Positions 26,755 to 33,575 of a DNA stretch of 51,155 nt are shown here, one piece after another. Position 1 is the first letter of the stretch. Every line of letters begins with the position of its first letter. This stretch comes from Verrucomicrobiota bacterium (lineage in GTDB: Bacteria; Verrucomicrobiota; Verrucomicrobiia; Limisphaerales; J093): positions 1-51,155 of the forward strand of contig VHCO01000026.1 of NCBI GenBank assembly GCA_016871715.1, written 5' to 3'. The position numbers were made by a program, and so were the translations under genes. Under the pieces are notes generated by a model. That model did no database searches and had not been told where the DNA came from. It was given only the letters and a program-made list of their open reading frames with translations.

Positions 26755-27456
26755 ATGACCCCCATCAGTCCGGCCCAAGCCACCGTTCGTCTCGACCAAG
26801 TCCGCAAGACCTATCAGATGGGCGTCGTTACCGTCGAGGCCCTGCGCGGCGTCTCGCTCACCATCCATCCCGGCGAGTATGTCAGCATCATGGGCCCCTC
26901 CGGCTGCGGCAAGTCCACACTCCTCAACCTGCTCGGTTGCCTGGACCGACCCACCAGCGGCCGCTACTGGCTCGGCGACCAAGACACCTCGACCCTCGAC
27001 GACGACGCCCTCTCCACCATCCGCGGCTCCCGCGTCGGTTTCGTCTTCCAATCCTATAACCTCATCCAGCAACTGACCGTCGTCGAAAATATCCAGGTCC
27101 CCCTCTTCTACCAAGGCACTCCGGAAGACGAAAGCCGCCGCCGCGCCGTCCAGTACGCGCAACTGGTCGGACTCGACACGCGCCTGGACCACAAACCCTT
27201 CGAGCTCTCCGGCGGCCAGCAACAACGCGTCGCCATCGCCCGCGCCCTCGTCAATAACCCGCTCTTTCTCCTCGCCGACGAACCGACCGGCAACCTCGAC
27301 TCGAGCTCCGGCCACGAAATCATGCGCATCTTGGACGATCTCCGCAGCCAAGGCAAAACCATCATCCTGGTCACCCACGACGCCAAAGTCGCCGAGCACG
27401 CCAAACGGGTCATCCGCCTGCGCGACGGCGAGGTGGAGAGCGACCAGCGCAATTAG
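26755..27456 (+). CDS. ABC transporter ATP-binding protein, LolD/MacB type
   Basis: 233 aa. Complete nucleotide-binding domain: Walker A 47-55 (GPSGCGKST), Q-loop FQSYNL near 99, signature LSGGQ 151-155, Walker B with DEPTGNLD (175-182) and H-loop VTHD. The DEPTGNLDS form and the length place it with the MacB/LolD/FtsE group, which extracts lipoproteins or exports peptides by mechanotransmission. No partner permease is adjacent: metG lies on one side (opposite strand) and an unrelated oxidoreductase on the other. It must therefore pair with a membrane protein encoded elsewhere. Confidence 0.9.
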   Translation: MTPISPAQATVRLDQVRKTYQMGVVTVEALRGVSLTIHPGEYVSIMGPSGCGKSTLLNLLGCLDRPTSGRYWLGDQDTSTLDDDALSTIRGSRVGFVFQSYNLIQQLTVVENIQVPLFYQGTPEDESRRRAVQYAQLVGLDTRLDHKPFELSGGQQQRVAIARALVNNPLFLLADEPTGNLDSSSGHEIMRILDDLRSQGKTIILVTHDAKVAEHAKRVIRLRDGEVESDQRN

Positions 27457-27579
27457 CGGCTGCCCCAACGCCCCTTTCCACACCGTCGCCGATCCCGCGG
27501 CTCCTTCCCCCATCCGCCGCAAGTCACCGGCGCGCTTTTCCATTGCCACCGGCTGGGGTTGGGAGGATACCAAAGCCCC

Positions 27580-28794
27580 ATGAACCGACGTGACTTCCTC
27601 CGCAAGACCAGCACCGCCACCGTGGCCGCCTTCGGCCTCGGCCCCGGGTTGCGCGGCGCCCCCGCCAGCCCCAGCTCCACGCTCCGCCTCGGCCTGATCG
27701 GCACCGGCGACCGCGGGTCCGCCCTGCTCGGCGAAATCCTGGCCCTGGCCAAGCCCCACAACGTCCAGGTCGTCGCCCTCTGCGACGTGTGGCGCAAGAA
27801 TCGTGAAGCCGCCGCCGCCAAGGTCCAAGCCCACCAAGGCGCTGCACCCCGAGCGTTCAGCCGCTACCAAGAACTCCTCGAACTGGCGGAGCTGGATGCC
27901 GTGACCATCGCTACGCCCGACTTCGGCCACGGACCCATCCTCGTCGCCGCACTCGAAGCGGGCAAAGACGTCTACGTCGAGAAACCCATGAGCCTCGACC
28001 TCGCCTTGGCCAACCGCGCCTTGGAGCTGGCCCGAGCCCAAGCCCGCGTGGTGCAAGCCGGAACCCAACGACGGAGCGACCCGCGCCAACGCGGCGCCGC
28101 CAAGGCCCTCGCCGCCGGTGTGCTCGGCACCCTCAGCCGGGTCTCGGTCGCCATGAACTTCAACCAGCCGCGCTGGGCCCGCGCCTATCAGGATTGCCTG
28201 GCGGCCGACGTCGACTGGCCCGCCTTCCTCATGCACCTGCCTACACGCCCCTTCGACGCCCGGTTGCTCCGCCGCTGGCACCACTCTAAAGAGTGCACCA
28301 ACGGCTTGTCCGGCCTCTGGATGAGCCACTACACCGATGCCGTCTCGCAACTGACCGGCGCGCCCTATCCCGCCAGCGCCGTGGCGCACGGCGGCCTCTA
28401 CGTCTGGAAAGACGGCCGCGAACACACGGACACCTTCCACGCCCTGCTCGATTATCCCGAGGGTTTCCTGTTCAGTTGGGCCATGGGCCTGGGTAACTCC
28501 GCCGGCGTCCACTTCACCGTGCATGGCACCCTCGGTACCCTCGACGCCGAACGCTGGACCCTATCGCCCGAGGGCGGCGCCAACACGAAACTCGAAGCGG
28601 CACCCGTCGTGCCAGAGCCGTGCCCATCTCACATGGAGAACTGGCTCACGTGCCTGCGCTCCCGCGAACGCCCCTCGGCCGACATCCAGTGCGGCCACCA
28701 ACACGCCGTCGCCACCATCATGGCCGCCGCCGCCCTCGAAACCGGCCGTCGCCAAGTCTACCATCCCGCCACCCGCACCGTGCAGGCCGGCTAA
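27580..28794 (+). CDS. Gfo/Idh/MocA family oxidoreductase with Tat signal
   Basis: 404 aa from the ATG at 27580. The N-terminus has a twin-arginine signal (NRRDFLRKT followed by an Ala-rich hydrophobic stretch), so the protein is probably exported folded to the periplasm. The Rossmann fold starts at LRLGLIGTGDRGSALL (GxGxxG-like), with the family's EKP motif at 134-136 (VYVEKPMSLD). The C-terminal domain includes SHYTDAVSQLTG. Tat-targeted members are abundant in Verrucomicrobiota and Planctomycetota and act on sugars or sugar derivatives with NAD(P). The substrate is unknown. It precedes an enolase-superfamily gene by 3 nt. Confidence 0.88.
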   Translation: MNRRDFLRKTSTATVAAFGLGPGLRGAPASPSSTLRLGLIGTGDRGSALLGEILALAKPHNVQVVALCDVWRKNREAAAAKVQAHQGAAPRAFSRYQELLELAELDAVTIATPDFGHGPILVAALEAGKDVYVEKPMSLDLALANRALELARAQARVVQAGTQRRSDPRQRGAAKALAAGVLGTLSRVSVAMNFNQPRWARAYQDCLAADVDWPAFLMHLPTRPFDARLLRRWHHSKECTNGLSGLWMSHYTDAVSQLTGAPYPASAVAHGGLYVWKDGREHTDTFHALLDYPEGFLFSWAMGLGNSAGVHFTVHGTLGTLDAERWTLSPEGGANTKLEAAPVVPEPCPSHMENWLTCLRSRERPSADIQCGHQHAVATIMAAAALETGRRQVYHPATRTVQAG

Positions 28795-28797
28795 CCG

Positions 28798-29928
28798 ATG
28801 AAGCATACCATCGCCCGCATCGAAGCCGTCCCCCTCATCTACCCGACCGAGGGCCACTTCAAGTTCTTCCAGGGTCCCCCAGGACGCCCCCCAGGCCGCG
28901 CGGCTGTCCTGGTCCAGATTACCACGGCGGAAGGCTGCGTCGGCTGGGGCCAGAGTGTTCCCGTCCCCACCTGGAGCTACGAAACCCTCGAATCCGCCTA
29001 CTGGACCCTCACCCGCTACCTGGCGCCCGAGCTCATCGGCCTCGACCCCTTCGACACCCCCGCTATCCAGGCCGTGCTCGACCGAGTCGTCGCCCCGTCG
29101 TTCTCGACCGGTCAACCCATGTGCAAGGCCGGCCTGGACCTCGCCCTGTTCGATCTCACCGGCCGAATCCTCGGCCAGTCCGCCGCCCAACGATGGGGCC
29201 GTACCGGCCGAGACTTGCTCACCCTGAGTTGGACCCTCAACCCCCGCTCGCTGGACGAAGTCCCCGGCCTCGTCGCCCAAGGGCAAGCCCGCGGTTACGC
29301 CCACTTCAACGTCAAAGTCGCGCCCGACCTCGCGTTTGACCTCGAACTGTGCCGACTCGTCAAACAACTGGTGCCCGACGGGTTCCTCTGGGCCGACGCT
29401 AACGGCGGCTACGACGAAGCCACCGCCCTGGCCGCGGCGCCCAAACTCGCTGAGGCGGGCGTGGCCGTGCTCGAACAACCCCTGCCCCCAAACCGCCTCC
29501 GCGGTTACCGCCGCCTCAAACAACAAGGCGCACTCCCCATCCTCATGGACGAAGGCATCGTCTCCTGCGTCGAACTCGAAGAATTCATCCAACTCGGCTT
29601 GCTCGATGGCGTAGCCATGAAACCCGCTCGGTGCGGCGGCCTCACAGAGGCGCGCCGTCAAATCGAACTCGTGCACAACGCCGGTCTCCTGTTCCTCGGC
29701 AGCGGCCTCAGCGACCCCGACCTGGCCCTCGCCGCCTCGCTCGTCCTCTACGGCGCCTACGACCTCGCTTATCCCGCAGCCCTCAACGGTCCCCAGTTTC
29801 TCCGCGGCTCCATCCTCGAATCCCCGTTCGAGGTCCAAGCCGGCCAAATCGCCGTTCCCCAAGGCCCCGGCCTCGGTGTGCTTGTCCAGGCCGACCGCCT
29901 CGAGGCCCTTCGCGTGCGCGACCTCTAA
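28798..29928 (+). CDS. Mandelate racemase / muconate lactonizing enzyme family protein
   Basis: 376 aa, enolase superfamily. An N-terminal capping domain is followed by the TIM barrel. Metal ligands are D200 (WADANGG), E226 (LEQPLP) and D251 or E252 (LMDEGI). Acid/base lysines are K173 and K275 (MKPARCGG). The first lysine of the usual KxK motif is Asn (N171), while the second, catalytic one is kept. Lysines on both barrel faces fit the MLE/dipeptide-epimerase/OSBS subgroup rather than the His-Asp dehydratases. Reaction and substrate cannot be read from sequence. Coupling to the upstream oxidoreductase points to catabolism of a sugar acid or similar compound. Confidence 0.87.
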   Translation: MKHTIARIEAVPLIYPTEGHFKFFQGPPGRPPGRAAVLVQITTAEGCVGWGQSVPVPTWSYETLESAYWTLTRYLAPELIGLDPFDTPAIQAVLDRVVAPSFSTGQPMCKAGLDLALFDLTGRILGQSAAQRWGRTGRDLLTLSWTLNPRSLDEVPGLVAQGQARGYAHFNVKVAPDLAFDLELCRLVKQLVPDGFLWADANGGYDEATALAAAPKLAEAGVAVLEQPLPPNRLRGYRRLKQQGALPILMDEGIVSCVELEEFIQLGLLDGVAMKPARCGGLTEARRQIELVHNAGLLFLGSGLSDPDLALAASLVLYGAYDLAYPAALNGPQFLRGSILESPFEVQAGQIAVPQGPGLGVLVQADRLEALRVRDL

Positions 29929-29954
29929 CCCCCAACTACGCGCTCGAGCCCGCA

Positions 29955-29972
29955 GCCCCACTCGACTGGGGC
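29955..29972 (+). repeat. Hairpin in the 29929-30299 intergenic region
   Basis: GCCCCA / TGGGGC around loop CTCGAC, 27 nt after the preceding stop codon. No T-run follows. The rest of 29929-30110 holds nothing I can name; an AT-rich island starts near 30110. Confidence 0.4.
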
Positions 29973-30126
29973 AGGCCCGGTGTTGCCTCGGCCTTCGCTT
30001 GCCGACCGAACACCAAAAACCGTCCACGCTCACTGACGCCACCTCGCGTTCGCCGCCTGATCACGACAGGGATTTCCTCGCTCGACCAGGGTGTGCTCAG
30101 CGAGCCTCGCAAAAAATGACAAGAAA

Positions 30127-30154
30127 ATGACAAAATTGGATATACAAATACTGT
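30127..30154 (+). promoter_or_regulatory. Putative promoter in an AT-rich island, nine-haem cytochrome
   Basis: ATGACA (30127-30132), 16-nt spacer, TACTGT (30149-30154). It lies in the most AT-rich 50 bases of the window, with two tandem copies of AAAATGACAA around 30113-30133. The mRNA leader would be about 140 bases. Confidence 0.45.
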
Positions 30155-30299
30155 GGACACTGTAGCCGCCAAGGAAACTAATGAGGCCGTGATAAGCGCT
30201 AACTCGCAACCAGTCCGTTGCCACGCCGGTGATGCCGACCGGTGCGGTGCGCTTGCCGCTCGCAGTGTAGCTCCCAATAAACCAACAACCGACACTACC

Positions 30300-31979
30300 A
30301 TGAACTGTCTCAGGTTCCATTCTCCTCTGCGCCCCCGGCGAGCTTACGGCCTCGTCGGGCGGGTAATGGTGGTGGCCGCGGCCTTCGCCGCGACCGCGCA
30401 GGCCGGGCCGCCTGGCTATAAGGTGCTCCGACACGAGGCCGGCGGCGTGCTGCCTCACCCGACCATCACCTCCATCACCAAGGGCGACAACGTGACCATC
30501 AACTGGATCGGCATCGGCGGGCCGTTCCAAGTCGAGCAAGCCACCAGCCTCCCAGGCGAGTGGCAGCCCCTCGGCGACCCCGTCACCGGCAACTCCCTGA
30601 CCGTCCCAGGAGCCGGAGCCACCGGGTTCCTGCGCGTGAAGGCCCCTACCCCGTTGTACGCCGGAGCCGTGCGCACCGAGACCCTCCAGACCCGCTGTGA
30701 TCTCTGCCACGACGACGTGGCCCACACCTGGCTCGAAACCGCACATGCGCGCGCTCTCGAGACTCTCAAGCGCATTAACCAACACAACAACGCGCGCTGC
30801 CTCCAATGCCATACCGTTGGCTCGATGGTCGAGACCGGCTTCAAGAGCGAGGCGGCCACCCCGCACCTGGCGGGTGTCCAATGCGAAAACTGCCACGGCC
30901 CAGGCGGACCGCACGTCGCCCGAGTAACCCGTGTCGCCAATCAGCCGATCGTCTCCCTCTCCGCCAATGTCTGCGGCGGCTGCCATACCGACGCTCACCA
31001 CCCCACCTTCGACGAGTGGGAAAGCTCCCTCCACGCCCACGTGACAGAGAGTGTCGCCAGCGGCCTCTTGAGCTCGAACCCGGCCACCAGCCTCGGCCGC
31101 ATGAACTCCTGTGGCGCTTGCCACTCCGGCGCCGTCCGCAATGCCTTCCTCCAAGCAGTCGAGTATAACGAAGAAGTCAAATACCCCACCGGCGAAGAGG
31201 CTGCCGAGACCGGCATCACCTGCGCCGTCTGCCACGACCCGCACAAGGTGACAGGGCACCCCGCACAGCTCCGGTTCCCGGCCGCGTCGACCGAGGACTA
31301 CAGCTACTCGACCTCGACCGCCTTTGCCCAGCAGTACAAGCCCAACGTCAGCATCTGCGGTCAATGCCATAACGCCCGCGGCGCCGTCTGGACCCAGACC
31401 AGCCGCTACCCCCACTACTCGCCGCAGTACAACATGCTCAACGGCATCATCGGCGTCACGGGTGACGTCGCCAAGCCGCCGCAATCCTTCCACATGGATC
31501 TCGAGAAGCAATGCGCCCAGTGCCATACCCACGGGCATGAGGCCGAGAACCTCAGCGAGGCGACGCCCAACTACACCGGCCACGAATTCAAGGCTCGCAT
31601 GGACTCCTGCATGCCCTGCCACGATGATGTGGGCGCGTTTGTCATCACCGAGGCCGTCCAGGAAAACACCAAGAAGCAGATCAAGGAAGTGAAAGCCTTG
31701 CTCGACCAATGGGCCCTCACCAAATCTCACGAGACCCTCCGTAGGTACGGCGTGCTCGCCTGGGAATACACCACCCGCGGCCACGTCTCCGACGGTGCCC
31801 CCGAAGGCCTAACCCCTCCCACCACCGCCCACCAGGCGCTCATCCCGGATGAGATCAAACAGGCACGCTTCAACGTCTACATGGTCTACCAAGATGGCAG
31901 CTACGGCGTGCACAACGGCAACTACAGCCGCTTCCTCCTCAAGGTCGCGCGCGACAAGGTCAACGCCTTGCTCAAGTAA
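30300..31979 (+). CDS. Nine-haem c-type cytochrome
   Basis: 559 aa from the ATG at 30300; the frame is open to 30153, but the later ATG places the signal peptide correctly (basic start, then VMVVAAAFAATAQA, cleavage near Ala-Gly). A beta-rich segment (about 50-115) precedes nine CxxCH haem motifs: CDLCH, CLQCH, CENCH, CGGCH, CGACH, CAVCH, CGQCH, CAQCH and CMPCH. Additional histidines suggest bis-His ligation. The C-terminal 120 residues are helical and haem-free, similar in layout to cytochrome c554/nitrite-reductase relatives. It is exported to the periplasm and probably transfers electrons; no catalytic CxxCK is seen. It is monocistronic, with its own promoter and terminator. Confidence 0.9.
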   Translation: MNCLRFHSPLRPRRAYGLVGRVMVVAAAFAATAQAGPPGYKVLRHEAGGVLPHPTITSITKGDNVTINWIGIGGPFQVEQATSLPGEWQPLGDPVTGNSLTVPGAGATGFLRVKAPTPLYAGAVRTETLQTRCDLCHDDVAHTWLETAHARALETLKRINQHNNARCLQCHTVGSMVETGFKSEAATPHLAGVQCENCHGPGGPHVARVTRVANQPIVSLSANVCGGCHTDAHHPTFDEWESSLHAHVTESVASGLLSSNPATSLGRMNSCGACHSGAVRNAFLQAVEYNEEVKYPTGEEAAETGITCAVCHDPHKVTGHPAQLRFPAASTEDYSYSTSTAFAQQYKPNVSICGQCHNARGAVWTQTSRYPHYSPQYNMLNGIIGVTGDVAKPPQSFHMDLEKQCAQCHTHGHEAENLSEATPNYTGHEFKARMDSCMPCHDDVGAFVITEAVQENTKKQIKEVKALLDQWALTKSHETLRRYGVLAWEYTTRGHVSDGAPEGLTPPTTAHQALIPDEIKQARFNVYMVYQDGSYGVHNGNYSRFLLKVARDKVNALLK

Positions 31980-31996
31980 CCCTTCGTCGTGGTCTC

Positions 31997-32039
31997 GGGC
32001 CGCCCGGTTGGCAAGTCTCCGGGCGGCCCTTTTCTTTCT
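31997..32039 (+). terminator. Rho-independent terminator of the cytochrome gene
   Basis: Perfect 11-bp stem GGGCCGCCCGG / CCGGGCGGCCC (31997-32007, 32019-32029), 11-base loop, then TTTTCTTTCT. It is the only textbook intrinsic terminator in the window and works only for the + strand. Confidence 0.93.
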
Positions 32040-33564
32040 AGCGCATGCGCTCGAGCAGGTTGGCCGTGATCCGCTGAACCCGCGCGTCCGGCCCCTGCGG
32101 TTCCGTGTACACTTTCGGGCGCACATACCCCGGGGGCGCTGCCAACCCGTCCGCCCACCAACAGGTCGAGGCGTTGAACACCAAGTTGCCCTTCGGCCCC
32201 GGGTAAACCGTGGCGGTGTAGAACCCACGGTCGCGCCCGTTAAAGGTCTCGCCGCAAGATACCACCTCGAGCCCAGGAATCGCCGCCGGATTCCCGTGCC
32301 ATTCCCAACCCACCAAACCCGGAATCCCCTCCCCCGCCTGCATCCCCGTGCCTGCGAAGAGCCAATGCTCGGGCTGCGCACACACCCACGGGCCGCCCCC
32401 CGTGATCGGCGACACGTTCCCGGCGCCCACCAGGAGATTCGAGTTGGGACTGGCATGCGGTAACCTGGCCATCGAGGGAAACCGCCGCACCGTTTCCTCC
32501 TCCCGCGGCCCGTAGAAGTCCACCCGCGAGTAGATCCGGTGAGGGATGCCCCCTGAGCTGGGCCGCGGATCGATCCGCCCGCAGCACGTGTTCCCGGACA
32601 GGAAAGCCACATTCAGCCCCGCCGCGATCGCCGCCCGCAGATGCTCGAACATCTCGATCGAGTAGTACTCGTCGTGGCCCACCGACAGAAAACCCTTGGC
32701 CCGGAGGAGACCCGCCGCATCCGCATGCGTGTCCAGGTTCGACACATAAGTCACGTCGTACCCGCGCGACTCCAGCCAGTACGCCAACGGGTACTCCCAG
32801 AGAAACCACTCGCCCGAACCGGTCGAGAGCGGCGCATCCAAGATCTGACAATACTTGCCATACGGCCGGTCAAAGCTCACATCCACACCCGGCCCCCAAT
32901 ACCACTGCTCACGACCGTCATCGTAGAGCGAGAATTGGCTCGGCCAACGATTGTACGCCTGCCAAGTCGTGTCCGAGCACTGGAACATGAAGTCGGCCGC
33001 GCGATCGTCGCGCACGATGAAGATCACATAGCTCTGCCAACCCTCGCGCGCCGCGGTCAACTTTCCCACGTACACCCCGCTCAACCAGTCCGCCGCAATC
33101 CGCAGCGTCGCGCACGCCGGCCAGCGGCACTCGCGCACCCGGTTCGGCCCGATCGGCGGCTCCGGCTGGACCTGGCCCTGGAACGGCCCCAACCGCTTCA
33201 GCCAACGCCCGCCCATCCCCCCATAGTAACCGGTGCGAAACAGGTCCAGCGTGAACGGCGAGGCCGGGTTCGTGCTCACGTGGAAGCTGATGGTCTCACC
33301 CGGCCGGACACTCGTCCGCGAGCAGTACCCCTCGATCCACGGACAGCGGAACTTGCTCGCCGGGTCCACCCCCGTCTTCTCGAGCAGCCAATCCCGTGTG
33401 CCCAGCCGATCGTTCTCGCGCCGCACCGCCTCGGGGCGCCGCCGCCAGCCAAGCCCCGCGCGGCCACTCCTTGGCGCCAACCTAGTCGCACAGCCCATGA
33501 GCCCAGCCGTCACCGCCGTGCCCCCGAAGCGCACCAACCATTGACGTCGGTTCGTATGCATCAT
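32038..33564 (-). CDS. N,N-dimethylformamidase large-subunit-like protein
   Basis: 508 aa. Most of the protein matches the N,N-dimethylformamidase beta-subunit family: a beta-sandwich segment (SVRPGETISFHVSTNPASPFTLDLFRTGYYGG), then WQAYN, YDVTYVSNLDTH, FLSVGHDEYYS and AFLSGNTCC in a Rossmann-like/amidohydrolase-type core. The N-terminus has a twin-arginine-like start (TNRRQWLVRFGG) and a possible lipobox (GLMGC), so it is probably exported and maybe lipid-anchored. Family members occur widely outside dimethylformamide degraders, and no small subunit is adjacent, so the substrate is unknown. It lies 11 nt downstream of the helicase gene. Confidence 0.78.
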   Translation of the reverse strand: MMHTNRRQWLVRFGGTAVTAGLMGCATRLAPRSGRAGLGWRRRPEAVRRENDRLGTRDWLLEKTGVDPASKFRCPWIEGYCSRTSVRPGETISFHVSTNPASPFTLDLFRTGYYGGMGGRWLKRLGPFQGQVQPEPPIGPNRVRECRWPACATLRIAADWLSGVYVGKLTAAREGWQSYVIFIVRDDRAADFMFQCSDTTWQAYNRWPSQFSLYDDGREQWYWGPGVDVSFDRPYGKYCQILDAPLSTGSGEWFLWEYPLAYWLESRGYDVTYVSNLDTHADAAGLLRAKGFLSVGHDEYYSIEMFEHLRAAIAAGLNVAFLSGNTCCGRIDPRPSSGGIPHRIYSRVDFYGPREEETVRRFPSMARLPHASPNSNLLVGAGNVSPITGGGPWVCAQPEHWLFAGTGMQAGEGIPGLVGWEWHGNPAAIPGLEVVSCGETFNGRDRGFYTATVYPGPKGNLVFNASTCWWADGLAAPPGYVRPKVYTEPQGPDARVQRITANLLERMR

Positions 33565-33575
33565 CCCGCCTCTCC

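Noticed and set aside
29925..30200. Possible integron attC site after the enolase-superfamily gene
   Set aside because: A CTCTAAC resembles one core end, but no GTTRRRY partner with matching inner boxes was found within the expected distance.
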